From contig JAQWFW010000010.1 in the NCBI GenBank assembly GCA_029238515.1, positions 1 to 64,000 of the forward strand: DNA of 64,000 bases, in the 5' to 3' direction. The translations under genes and the position numbers were made by a program. The DNA comes from Flavobacteriaceae bacterium. Lineage in GTDB: Bacteria > Bacteroidota > Bacteroidia > Flavobacteriales > Flavobacteriaceae. Below the pieces are notes generated by a model. That model was not told the origin of the DNA and ran no database searches. It was given only the letters and a program-made list of their open reading frames with translations. This document shows positions 28,867 to 37,236 of the stretch, piece after piece (position 1 is the first letter of the stretch; every line of letters starts with the position of its first letter).

Positions 28867-29988
28867 TTGAAATTATCGGTTGTTATACTCAATTATAATG
28901 TGCGCTACTTTTTGGAGCTTTGCTTGCAAAGCGTACAAGTTGCGTTGAAAGACATTCCTTCCGAAATTATTGTTGTTGACAACAATTCCTCAGATGAAAG
29001 CTGTGCAATTGTTAAACTCAATTTTCCAGATGTAAAACTCATAGAAAACAAGGATAATGTAGGTTTTTCTAAAGCTAACAATCAAGCAGTGGCGGTGGCC
29101 AAAGGCCAATATATTTGTATCCTCAATCCAGATGTCGTTGTTGCTGAAAATACATTTCATGACCTTATAAACTTTTCCAAATCCAAAGCGAAGCACGGTA
29201 TTATTGGTTGTAGACTTATTGATGGCTCAGGAATTTTTCTTCCAGAAAGCAAAAGAAATTTTCCTACTATTTCTATCGCATTTCAAAAGCTGTTTGGTAT
29301 TGGAAAGCACTATTATGCACATCATGTTTCCCCATTGGAAAATAAACCAGTAGATGTTCTTCCTGGTGCTTTAATGTTTTTGAAACGCTCTCTTTATGAT
29401 AATTTGGGTGGGTTTGATGAGGATTTTTTTATGTACGGCGAGGATATTGATTTGTCTTTTAGAGTTCAAAAACTTGGACTAAATAATTATTATTTAGGAA
29501 CAACTACAATTATCCATTTTAAAGGAGAAAGTACTGCGAAAAACAGGATGCAATCCAAACGTTTTTTTCATGCGATGAAATTATTTTATCAAAAACATTT
29601 TAATACAAATATATTTTTGGATGCTCTAATTAGTTTAATGACAAGTTTAGCGCCTTATTTTTCAATCTCCAATCAGTCCAAAAAACAAGCATCAAAAAGG
29701 ATTGCATTTATGAAGCCCTTAAGCAATCAAAAATGGCTTGAAATCAAAGACGTCATAGCTATTGATGCTCTAGACGATTTACCTCAAAACAATCATTTTG
29801 AGGTTGTTTTTGATGCAGAAACTATAACATTCAGTTCTATCATTAATCAAATTGATTCGACGGAAAATAAGCTTATTACGTTCAAAATACGACCAAAAAG
29901 CAGTACCTATTGTGTTGGCAGCGATTCCTCCAGGCAACGGGGAGAGGTTGTACAATTTGATAAATCTGAACCCAGAATCTACTTTTAA
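28867..29988 (+). CDS. Family 2 glycosyltransferase (rhamnosyltransferase-like)
   Basis: This 373-residue cytoplasmic GT-A enzyme has VVILNYNVRYFLELCL at the very start, VVDNNSSDES for nucleotide binding, LNPDVVV as the metal site, and GFDEDFFMYGEDIDLSFRV near the acceptor site. No ATG fits upstream of these motifs, so the TTG at 28867, 4 bases after recR, is the start. It probably adds a sugar to a cell-surface glycan, but the substrate is unknown. Hydrophobic residues near 250-270 (ALISLMTSLAPYF) may give weak membrane contact. The same recR-glycosyltransferase pairing is common in this phylum. Confidence 0.88.
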   Translation: MKLSVVILNYNVRYFLELCLQSVQVALKDIPSEIIVVDNNSSDESCAIVKLNFPDVKLIENKDNVGFSKANNQAVAVAKGQYICILNPDVVVAENTFHDLINFSKSKAKHGIIGCRLIDGSGIFLPESKRNFPTISIAFQKLFGIGKHYYAHHVSPLENKPVDVLPGALMFLKRSLYDNLGGFDEDFFMYGEDIDLSFRVQKLGLNNYYLGTTTIIHFKGESTAKNRMQSKRFFHAMKLFYQKHFNTNIFLDALISLMTSLAPYFSISNQSKKQASKRIAFMKPLSNQKWLEIKDVIAIDALDDLPQNNHFEVVFDAETITFSSIINQIDSTENKLITFKIRPKSSTYCVGSDSSRQRGEVVQFDKSEPRIYF

Positions 29989-29994
29989 AAACAA

Positions 29995-30025
29995 TTGATT
30001 ATTTCGGCAATTTTCGTTAATTTTG
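29995..30025 (+). promoter_or_regulatory. Promoter of the E2-exonuclease-FAH-cinA operon
   Basis: TTG at 29995-29997, a 20-base spacer and TAATTTTG at 30018-30025 match the Bacteroidota promoter. The ATG of the first gene is 34 bases further on. Confidence 0.7.
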
Positions 30026-30059
30026 CAGAACCAAACAATCCCCATACAAAACAGATATT

Positions 30060-31403
30060 ATGGCAAAATTCGAACTCAAATTACCTAAAATGGGCGAGAG
30101 TGTTGCAGAAGCAACACTGAATTCCTGGCTCAAAGACATTGGGGACCATATAGATATAGATGAAGCCGTTGTAGAAATATCAACTGACAAAGTAGATAGT
30201 GATGTACCCAGTGAAGTTAGCGGAACACTTATCGAAAAAAAATTTGAGGCCGATCAAGTTGTTGAAGTGGGACAAACTATTGCCATCATTGAAACAGAGG
30301 GCGGGGCACAAGACTCACCAAAATCCCCTCCTTTGAAACAAGAAATGCACACCCCAATAGAGTCCTCTCCAGAACTCCCAACAAAAAAAGTTATTGCCGA
30401 TGTGCAAAACACAGTTGTCGCTGCAAAAGATTTAATTACCCCTATCAGTTCTAATGGTGTACGATTTTACTCTCCTTTGGTAAAAAATATTGCCAAAAAG
30501 GAAGGGGTGTCTCAATCAGAGCTGGATCAGATTGATGGGAGCGGAAAAGGGGGCAGAGTGACCAAAAATGATATGTTATCTTATTTGGAAAACCGTACAA
30601 AAAGTAGTGCTTCAGCAGAGGTTAAATCAACAAAAAAACCAGTGTTAGCATCACCATCTAGCTCCAATCCAGTAACGCCAACTGTATCTAGTGGAGCCGA
30701 TGAAATTGTAGAAATGACCCGAATGGGAAAACTCATTTCTAAGCATATGATGAACTCTGTGCAAACCTCGGCACATGTACAATCCTTCATAGAAGTAGAT
30801 GTTACTAAAATTTGGAATTGGCGCGAAAAAATTAAAGCAAAATTCATAGAAAATACCGGAGAGAAAATCACATTTACCCCAATTTTTATGGAAGCAGTAG
30901 CCAAAGCATTAGCCATTCATCCAATGCTTAACATCTCAGTAGACGGCGATCATATCATCAAACATAAATCCATCAATTTAGGAATGGCCACTGCACTTGC
31001 TGATGGAAACCTTATCGTGCCAGTGATCAAAAATGCAGACCAACTTAATTTGATGGGGATGACCAAACGTGTCAACGATTTGGCGGTTCGTGCTCGGAAC
31101 AATCAACTCAACCCAGACGATATTCAAGATGGAACCTATACAGTCACCAATGTTGGTGGATTTGGGAGCATCATGGGTACACCCATCATCAATCAACCAC
31201 AAGTTGGTATCTTGGCACTTGGTGCCATAAGAAAAGTCCCTGCTGTGATTGAAACTAGCGAAGGAGATTTTATAGGTATACGTCAAAAAATGTTCTTATC
31301 TCACTCATATGATCACCGCGTAGTGAATGGTGCGCTTGGCGGACAATTCCTCAAAACAATAAAAGAACTATTGGAGTCTTGGGACGAAAATAGACAAGTA
31401 TAG
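30060..31403 (+). CDS. Dihydrolipoamide acyltransferase (2-oxo acid dehydrogenase E2, probably branched-chain type)
   Basis: This 447-residue enzyme has an N-terminal lipoyl domain with the lipoylated lysine in EISTDKVDSDVPSEV, a Ser/Pro/Thr-rich linker, and a peripheral-subunit-binding domain (RFYSPLVKNIAKKEGVSQSE). The catalytic domain forms the rest of the protein. Its active-site motif reads SHSYDHRVVNGALGG: the catalytic His is kept but the usual Asp of DHRxxDG is Asn. The E1 and E3 subunits are not in the window. The domain order and sequence fit the branched-chain/pyruvate type better than the 2-oxoglutarate type. Confidence 0.88.
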   Translation: MAKFELKLPKMGESVAEATLNSWLKDIGDHIDIDEAVVEISTDKVDSDVPSEVSGTLIEKKFEADQVVEVGQTIAIIETEGGAQDSPKSPPLKQEMHTPIESSPELPTKKVIADVQNTVVAAKDLITPISSNGVRFYSPLVKNIAKKEGVSQSELDQIDGSGKGGRVTKNDMLSYLENRTKSSASAEVKSTKKPVLASPSSSNPVTPTVSSGADEIVEMTRMGKLISKHMMNSVQTSAHVQSFIEVDVTKIWNWREKIKAKFIENTGEKITFTPIFMEAVAKALAIHPMLNISVDGDHIIKHKSINLGMATALADGNLIVPVIKNADQLNLMGMTKRVNDLAVRARNNQLNPDDIQDGTYTVTNVGGFGSIMGTPIINQPQVGILALGAIRKVPAVIETSEGDFIGIRQKMFLSHSYDHRVVNGALGGQFLKTIKELLESWDENRQV

Positions 31404-31407
31404 CAAC

Positions 31408-32184
31408 ATGCAATTAAACCTAAAAAAACCCATTTGTTTTTTCGATTTAGAAACCACAGGCATTAATATCACTTCAGATAGAATTGTTGAGATCTCTATT
31501 TTAAAAGTTTTCCCAAATGGAAAAGAAGAAAAAAAAACATGGCTTGTTAATCCAGAGATGCCCATACCTGCTCAAGCCACAGCTATTCATGGTATTTCCG
31601 ACGAAAAAGTAGCCGAAGCACCTACTTTCAAAATGCTCGCAAAAGAAATCAATACTTGGGTAAAAGATGCAGATTTGGGAGGGTTTAACTCCAACCGTTT
31701 TGATATCCCCATTCTTGCTGAAGAAATGTTGCGTGCAGATGTAGATTTTGACATGAAAAACAGACAATCTGTTGATGTGCAAACTATTTTTCATAAAATG
31801 GAACAACGCACGCTTACAGCGGCCTACAAGTTTTATTGCGACAAGAATTTGGAAAATGCACACAGTGCAGAAGCCGATACCATTGCCACTTACGAAGTCC
31901 TTAAAGCGCAATTGGATCGGTATGAAAATTTAGAAAATGACACCTCTTTTTTAGCTGAATTTAGTACTCGTCAAAAATTTGCAGACTTTGCAGGGTTTAT
32001 AAAATTTGATAAAGACGGCAATGAATGTTTTTCATTTGGAAAACATAAAGGCAAAAAAGTGACCGAAATTTTAGAAAAAGAACCTGGTTATTTTGGTTGG
32101 TTGCTTAACGCTGATTTTCCTTTGTACACCAAAAAAGTTTTAACGGCCATTAAGCTTCGTGCCTTCAATCAGAAACTGTCCTAA
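31408..32184 (+). CDS. 3'-5' exonuclease, DnaQ-like (DEDDh)
   Basis: This 258-residue nuclease resembles the proofreading subunit of DNA polymerase III. The DEDDh residues are seen in CFFDLETTGIN, the segment around GFNSNRFDIPIL, and NAHSAEADTIATYEVL. A C-terminal domain of about 50 residues starts near SFGKHKGKKVTEILEKEPGY and resembles the DUF3820-type module found after such exonucleases. It begins 4 bases after the E2 gene, and its TAA stop abuts the next ATG. Confidence 0.9.
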   Translation: MQLNLKKPICFFDLETTGINITSDRIVEISILKVFPNGKEEKKTWLVNPEMPIPAQATAIHGISDEKVAEAPTFKMLAKEINTWVKDADLGGFNSNRFDIPILAEEMLRADVDFDMKNRQSVDVQTIFHKMEQRTLTAAYKFYCDKNLENAHSAEADTIATYEVLKAQLDRYENLENDTSFLAEFSTRQKFADFAGFIKFDKDGNECFSFGKHKGKKVTEILEKEPGYFGWLLNADFPLYTKKVLTAIKLRAFNQKLS

Positions 32185-32796
32185 ATGAAACTGATTTGTA
32201 TTGGCAGAAATTACAGCAATCACATTAAAGAGCTACAAAACGAAAAGCCCACAGAACCTGTTGTTTTTTTGAAACCAGACACTGCTATACTTTTAAATAA
32301 ACAACCTTTTTTTATCCCTGATTTTTCAAATAATGTACAACACGAAGTTGAACTACTTGTAAAAATCAACAGAGTGGGGAAGTATATTTCTGCTGAATTT
32401 GCCCACAAATATTACGATCATATTGGGCTTGGTATCGATTTTACAGCTCGTGATTTGCAACAATCACTGAAGCAAAAGGGATTACCATGGGAAAAAGCCA
32501 AAGCTTTTGATGGGTCGGCTGTTGTTGGGAAGTGGGTTTCAAAATCTAAATTTGAAAACTTAGATAATATCTCATTCAGTTTAACTCAAAATGATGTTGT
32601 TGTGCAATTGGGCAATACACAAAATATGCTCTGGAGTATAGATGAAATTATTGCATATGTCTCACAGTTTTTTACACTAAAAATTGGAGATATTATTTTC
32701 ACAGGAACGCCGGCAGGAGTTGGGCCAGTTCAGATCAATGATGTTCTCACAGGATACATTGAAAACGAAGAGTTTTTTAAGGTAAAGGTTAAGTAA
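32185..32796 (+). CDS. Fumarylacetoacetate hydrolase family protein (acylpyruvase-like)
   Basis: This 203-residue protein is a single-domain FAH fold enzyme. Metal-binding acidic residues are in HEVELLVKI and GLGIDFTARDLQ, and the typical end segment IGDIIFTGTPAGVGPV is present. Its length fits the YcgM/FAHD1 group, which hydrolyses acylpyruvates or decarboxylates oxaloacetate; the exact substrate is unknown. Its ATG directly follows the exonuclease stop, and its own stop is directly followed by cinA. Confidence 0.87.
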   Translation: MKLICIGRNYSNHIKELQNEKPTEPVVFLKPDTAILLNKQPFFIPDFSNNVQHEVELLVKINRVGKYISAEFAHKYYDHIGLGIDFTARDLQQSLKQKGLPWEKAKAFDGSAVVGKWVSKSKFENLDNISFSLTQNDVVVQLGNTQNMLWSIDEIIAYVSQFFTLKIGDIIFTGTPAGVGPVQINDVLTGYIENEEFFKVKVK

Positions 32797-34038
32797 ATGA
32801 ATGCTGAAATCATCACTATTGGCGACGAAATTCTGATTGGGCAAATTGTTGATACCAATTCAGCATATATTTCAAAAGAACTCAACAAAATAGGGGTCTC
32901 TGTATTTCAAATCACTTCGGTTCAAGACGATCGAGCACACATTTTAGACGCGCTTAAAACTGCTAAAAAGCACGCCAATATAGTCATTCTTACAGGTGGA
33001 TTAGGACCAACCAAAGACGATATAACAAAAACCACTTTGGTAGAATATTTCAATGACACTTTGGTGCGAAATGCAGAAGTGGTTGCCCACATCAAACATA
33101 TTTGGAAAACGTACATCAAGCAGCCCTTACTTCAGGTCAACTTAGATCAGGCATTAGTCCCTTCAAAAGCTAAAGTTTTGATGAATCAGTCAGGGTCTGC
33201 GCCAGGGATGTGGATGGAGAAAGACAAAACAATTTTTATTTCTCTTCCTGGAGTTCCTTTTGAAATGAAAGCGCTGATGCAAAACGAAGTTCTTCCAAAA
33301 CTTTCAGCACAATTTGATCTTCCCTTTATTTTGCACAAAACTTTGCTAACTTATGGTCTGGGTGAGAGTGTTATCGCCGATCGAATTTCGGACTGGGAAA
33401 ACAACCTTCCAGAATCTGTAAAATTGGCTTATTTACCAAATTTGGGTCGTGTCCGTTTAAGATTATCTTCAAAAGGATATAATAAGTCAGAGGTCATGGA
33501 TTTAATTAATGCGCAAATTGACAAGTTGATTCCCCAAATCAGCGATATTTTTGTAGGGTTTGAAGAAGACTCCTCTATGGAGCAAATCATTGGAAATCAA
33601 CTCATTAAAATTGAAAAAACTTTAGCTGTAGCCGAAAGTTGTACCGGAGGTCGAATTGGTGCTCAATTTACTGCGAACCCTGGTGCTTCTCGCTATTTTA
33701 AAGGGGGTGTGATTGCCTATGATACCAAAATAAAAACTGAGGTTTTGGGTGTCAGTGATGTGCTTATTGATCGTCATTCTGTAGTGAGTTTGGAGGTGGC
33801 CAAAGCTATGGCTCTTGGAGTTCAAAAACTTTTTGGTTCCGATTATGCTGTTGCCACCACAGGAAATGCAGGTCCAGATAAAGGCGATTCTGACGCTGAT
33901 GTGGGGACGGTTTGCATTGCAATTGCAACGCCAAATAATGTTTTTGCACAGCAATTCACATTTGGTAAGCACCGTGAACGCATCACAACAAAAGCGGTAC
34001 ATATGGCCTTTACATTATTGCAAAAAGAAATTTTTTAA
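32797..34038 (+). CDS. cinA: CinA family protein (ADP-ribose pyrophosphatase / NMN deamidase)
   Basis: This 413-residue protein has the full CinA layout. The N-terminal MoaB-like domain begins ITIGDEILIGQIVDTNSAY with LTGGLGPTKDD, and the C-terminal domain shows AVAESCTGGRIGAQF and VATTGNAGPDKGDSDADVG, which carries NMN deamidase activity in characterised relatives. It is the last gene of the E2-exonuclease-FAH operon; a direct TAA-ATG junction links it to FAH. Confidence 0.93.
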   Translation: MNAEIITIGDEILIGQIVDTNSAYISKELNKIGVSVFQITSVQDDRAHILDALKTAKKHANIVILTGGLGPTKDDITKTTLVEYFNDTLVRNAEVVAHIKHIWKTYIKQPLLQVNLDQALVPSKAKVLMNQSGSAPGMWMEKDKTIFISLPGVPFEMKALMQNEVLPKLSAQFDLPFILHKTLLTYGLGESVIADRISDWENNLPESVKLAYLPNLGRVRLRLSSKGYNKSEVMDLINAQIDKLIPQISDIFVGFEEDSSMEQIIGNQLIKIEKTLAVAESCTGGRIGAQFTANPGASRYFKGGVIAYDTKIKTEVLGVSDVLIDRHSVVSLEVAKAMALGVQKLFGSDYAVATTGNAGPDKGDSDADVGTVCIAIATPNNVFAQQFTFGKHRERITTKAVHMAFTLLQKEIF

Positions 34039-34054
34039 AATTGACTTCATAAAA

Positions 34055-34085
34055 TTTGTGAACTTACAAAGAATTCGTATTTTTG
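34055..34085 (+). promoter_or_regulatory. rpmB promoter (TTTG-N19-TATTTTTG)
   Basis: TTTG at 34055-34058 and TATTTTTG at 34078-34085 are separated by 19 bases, an exact match to the Bacteroidota consensus. The -33 box lies in AAAATTTGTGAACTTACA (34051-34068), which is repeated exactly at 34132-34149 inside the start of rpmB. Confidence 0.8.
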
Positions 34086-34125
34086 CACCTCGTTTTGAAA
34101 CAACAAAACAAATAAATTAAAGATC

Positions 34126-34362
34126 ATGTCAAAAATTTGTGAACTTACAGGAAAAAAAGCGATGGTTGGAAATAACGTTTCCTTCTCTTTGAACAGAACA
34201 AAACGCAAATTCAACGCAAATTTGGTAAAAAAGCGTTTTTACCTTCCTGAAGAAGATAAGTGGATAACGCTAAAAGTTTCTACATCTGCATTGAAAACCA
34301 TAAATAAAATTGGTATTACTGCAGCAATTAAAGAAGCAAAATCAAAAGGGTTTCTAAAATAA
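34126..34362 (+). CDS. rpmB: 50S ribosomal protein L28 (bL28)
   Basis: This 78-residue protein has the bL28 pattern: [19 protein letters not shown] at the N-terminus, then [20 protein letters not shown] and a C-terminal helix. It lies in the common Bacteroidota order rpmB-rpmG-DUF4295-ftsY. Bases 34132-34149 of the coding start repeat the -33 region of its own promoter, which could be chance or regulatory. Confidence 0.97.
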   Translation: MSKICELTGKKAMVGNNVSFSLNRTKRKFNANLVKKRFYLPEEDKWITLKVSTSALKTINKIGITAAIKEAKSKGFLK

Positions 34363-34383
34363 TACAGCTAACAGAAAAGCATC

Positions 34384-34566
34384 ATGGCAAAGAAAGGAAA
34401 TAGAGTTCAAGTAATTTTGGAATGTACCGAGCACAAAGCTTCAGGTCAGCCAGGAACTTCTCGATACATCACCACGAAGAACAAAAAGAATACACCAGAC
34501 CGCATGGAGATTAAAAAATTCAATCCCATCCTCAAGCGCATGACGGTGCATAAAGAAATTAAATAA
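34384..34566 (+). CDS. rpmG: 50S ribosomal protein L33 (bL33)
   Basis: This 60-residue protein matches bL33: [18 protein letters not shown] followed by [13 protein letters not shown] and [17 protein letters not shown]. Zinc-binding cysteine pairs are absent, so it is the zinc-free form. It starts 21 bases after rpmB and is followed by the 50-codon DUF4295 gene. Confidence 0.97.
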   Translation: MAKKGNRVQVILECTEHKASGQPGTSRYITTKNKKNTPDRMEIKKFNPILKRMTVHKEIK

Positions 34567-34613
34567 TTTAGGAGGTTTTAGATCACTACAACCACCAAGC
34601 TAATACTTGAATC

Positions 34614-34766
34614 ATGGCAAAGAAATCAGTAGCATCATTACAAACAGGATCAAAACGTTTGACAAAAGCAATCAAAATGGTCAAGTCCCCAAAAACTGGA
34701 GCATACACTTTTGTTGAATCTATAATGTCACCAGAAAAAGTAAATGACTTCTTAAACAAGAAGTAA
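34614..34766 (+). CDS. DUF4295 protein (Bacteroidota ribosomal protein bL38)
   Basis: This 50-residue basic protein starts MAKKSVASLQTGSKRLTK and ends NDFLNKK. It matches DUF4295, which is always found next to rpmG in this phylum. From memory, it was recognised in a Flavobacterium ribosome structure and named bL38; that is recalled knowledge, not shown here. An upstream GGAGG (34571-34575) is 38 bases from the ATG, too far to act as a Shine-Dalgarno sequence. Confidence 0.9.
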   Translation: MAKKSVASLQTGSKRLTKAIKMVKSPKTGAYTFVESIMSPEKVNDFLNKK

Positions 34767-34788
34767 TTTTTTTAAAATATAACATCTG

Positions 34789-34824
34789 AAAGCTGCTTTT
34801 ATCCAAAGCGGCTTTTATTTTTTT
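34789..34824 (+). terminator. Terminator of the rpmB-rpmG-DUF4295 operon
   Basis: AAAGCTGCTTT (34789-34799) pairs with AAAGCGGCTTT (34805-34815), with one G-U pair and a 5-base loop, followed by a T-rich run. Confidence 0.85.
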
Positions 34825-34867
34825 AGTACCTTGCAAAAGGTCCAAAAATGATAAATAAACAGCCGTC

Positions 34868-35821
34868 ATGAGTTTTTTTAAAAAGATATTTTCTTCCGAA
34901 AAAAAAGCCACCCTAGATAAGGGCTTAGAAAAATCTAAATCCAGTTTTTTTGACAAATTAGGGAAAGCTGTTGCAGGAAAATCTAAAGTTGATGATAGTG
35001 TTTTGGACAACTTGGAGGAAGTTCTTGTGACCAGTGATGTTGGGGTCAATACAACCCTAAAAATCATCGAACGTATCGAGGAACGTGTTTCACGAGATAA
35101 ATATCTTGGAACCGAAGAATTAAATTTGATTTTAAGAGAAGAAATTGCCGCTTTACTTTCCGAGACCAATTCAGGCGATGCGACGGACTTTTCAATAGCC
35201 AATAATCAAAAACCTCATGTCATCATGGTTGTTGGGGTCAATGGTGCAGGAAAAACCACAACCATTGGAAAATTAGCCCATCAGTTCAAACAACAAGATT
35301 TAAAAGTCGTATTAGGTGCAGCCGATACATTCCGAGCAGCAGCTATTGATCAATTGCAAGTATGGGCCGATAGGGTAGATATTCCTATTGTAAAGCAAAA
35401 TATGGGTAGCGACCCCGCTTCAGTGGCGTTTGACACTCTACAGAGTGCGGTGAGTTCCGATGCTGATGTGGTTATTATCGATACTGCTGGTCGTTTACAC
35501 AACAAAGTTAATCTCATGAATGAGTTGACAAAAATTAAGCGTGTCATGCAAAAAGTAGTACCCAATGCACCGCACGAAATTCTTTTGGTAATCGACGGCT
35601 CTACAGGTCAAAATGCATTTGAACAAGCAAAGCAATTTACAGCAGCTACAGAAGTCAATGCTTTAGCCGTTACTAAATTGGACGGAACTGCCAAAGGCGG
35701 TGTTGTTATTGGGATTAGCGATCAATTTCAGGTGCCTGTCAAATACATTGGCGTAGGTGAAGGTATCGATAATCTTCAAGTGTTCAATAAGTTTGAATTT
35801 GTTGACTCCTTTTTTAAATAA
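34868..35821 (+). CDS. ftsY: Signal recognition particle receptor FtsY
   Basis: This 317-residue SRP GTPase docks ribosome-SRP complexes at the membrane. The NG domain is complete: GVNGAGKTTTIGKLA (P loop), ADTFRAAAIDQLQVWA, DTAGRLHNKVNLMNEL and TKLDGTAKGG. The acidic N-terminal A domain is very short (SFFKKIFSSEKKATLD), as usual outside enterobacteria. A terminator lies just upstream, so it likely has its own promoter; the next gene, rimO, is 61 bases away. Confidence 0.95.
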   Translation: MSFFKKIFSSEKKATLDKGLEKSKSSFFDKLGKAVAGKSKVDDSVLDNLEEVLVTSDVGVNTTLKIIERIEERVSRDKYLGTEELNLILREEIAALLSETNSGDATDFSIANNQKPHVIMVVGVNGAGKTTTIGKLAHQFKQQDLKVVLGAADTFRAAAIDQLQVWADRVDIPIVKQNMGSDPASVAFDTLQSAVSSDADVVIIDTAGRLHNKVNLMNELTKIKRVMQKVVPNAPHEILLVIDGSTGQNAFEQAKQFTAATEVNALAVTKLDGTAKGGVVIGISDQFQVPVKYIGVGEGIDNLQVFNKFEFVDSFFK

Positions 35822-35882
35822 TCTAGCAAAATGCTTTTAACGTACATTATTCATCACTGACCAATTACAACTAAAACTTTTA

Positions 35883-37184
35883 ATGAGAACAAAATCAGGT
35901 AAAACCAACAAAATCAATGTCGTAACTCTAGGGTGTAGTAAGAATGTATACGATAGCGAAGTTCTTATGGGGCAACTCAAAGCCAATGGAAAAGCTGTTG
36001 CACACGAAGAGGAAGGTAATATTGTAGTGATCAATACCTGTGGTTTTATTGACAACGCCAAAGAAGAGAGCGTAAATACCATCTTAGATTTTGTGCAAAA
36101 AAAAGACGCAGGCGAAGTAGACAAAGTTTTTGTTACCGGTTGTTTGAGTGAGCGCTACAAACCTGATTTAATAAAAGAAATCCCAGATGTTGATCAATAT
36201 TTTGGGACCACTGAATTGCCTCAATTGCTTAAAGCATTAGGTGCCGATTATAAGCATGAACTCATTGGAGAGCGACTTACAACGACACCAAAAAATTATG
36301 CTTATCTAAAAATTGCTGAAGGTTGTGACCGTCCGTGTAGTTTTTGTGCCATTCCGTTGATGCGTGGCAAGCACCGTTCCACTCCCATAGAAGATTTGGT
36401 TACCGAAGCCAAAAAATTAGCTGCAAATGGTGTAAAAGAATTGATTCTGATTGCACAAGATTTAACGTACTACGGCTTAGATTTATATAAAAAACGAAAT
36501 CTTGCAGAATTACTGAAAGCTTTGGTTGAGGTTGAAGGTATTGAGTGGATTCGCTTACACTATGCTTTTCCAACAGGTTTTCCTATGGATGTATTGGAAG
36601 TCATGAAAAATGAACCCAAAATTTGTAATTATTTGGACATTCCTTTGCAACACATTTCAGATAATATCCTGAAAAGTATGCGCCGTGGAACAACTCAAGC
36701 AAAAACCACCAAATTACTCCAACAATTCCGTGAAGCAGTACCAAATATGGCCATCCGTACCACTCTTATTGTAGGTTATCCTGGCGAAACTGAAGCCGAT
36801 TTTCAAACCCTCAAAAACTGGGTAGAAGCTATGCGTTTTGAACGTTTGGGCTGTTTCACCTATTCGCATGAAGAAAACACTCATGCCTTCAATTTGGAAG
36901 ACGATGTACCCCAAGATGTAAAACAAGCACGTGCCAATGAAATTATGGAACTACAATCTCAAATTTCTTGGGAGTTGAACCAAGCCAAAATAGGCCAAAC
37001 CCTAAGGGTTGTGGTTGACCGCAAAGAAGGACAATACTTTGTGGGTCGTACAGAATTTGATTCCCCTGATGTAGATAATGAAGTACTGATTGATGCTTCC
37101 AAAGTATATCTCAAAACTGGAGAATTTGCCACTGTGACCATTACCCAAGCTGCCGATTTTGATTTGTATGCCGAGGTGGTGTGA
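35883..37184 (+). CDS. rimO: Ribosomal protein S12 methylthiotransferase RimO
   Basis: This 433-residue radical-SAM enzyme methylthiolates an aspartate of uS12. The N-terminal UPF0004 domain has the three cluster cysteines in TLGCSKNVYDSE, NTCGFIDNA and VTGCLSERY. The radical SAM cysteines are in GCDRPCSFCAIP, and a TRAM domain closes the protein (GQYFVGRTEFDSPDVDNEV). The SKN after the first cysteine and the overall fit favour RimO over MiaB. Its gene follows ftsY on the same strand. Confidence 0.93.
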   Translation: MRTKSGKTNKINVVTLGCSKNVYDSEVLMGQLKANGKAVAHEEEGNIVVINTCGFIDNAKEESVNTILDFVQKKDAGEVDKVFVTGCLSERYKPDLIKEIPDVDQYFGTTELPQLLKALGADYKHELIGERLTTTPKNYAYLKIAEGCDRPCSFCAIPLMRGKHRSTPIEDLVTEAKKLAANGVKELILIAQDLTYYGLDLYKKRNLAELLKALVEVEGIEWIRLHYAFPTGFPMDVLEVMKNEPKICNYLDIPLQHISDNILKSMRRGTTQAKTTKLLQQFREAVPNMAIRTTLIVGYPGETEADFQTLKNWVEAMRFERLGCFTYSHEENTHAFNLEDDVPQDVKQARANEIMELQSQISWELNQAKIGQTLRVVVDRKEGQYFVGRTEFDSPDVDNEVLIDASKVYLKTGEFATVTITQAADFDLYAEVV

Positions 37185-37236
37185 TTTTTTACAATAGAAT
37201 TAATTCAATTATCTTTACCATCCAAAAATATAATTG

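Noticed and set aside
34571..34575. GGAGG as a Shine-Dalgarno site for the DUF4295 gene
   Set aside because: It is 38 bases from the ATG, and Bacteroidota generally do not use Shine-Dalgarno pairing; no closer start codon makes a protein.
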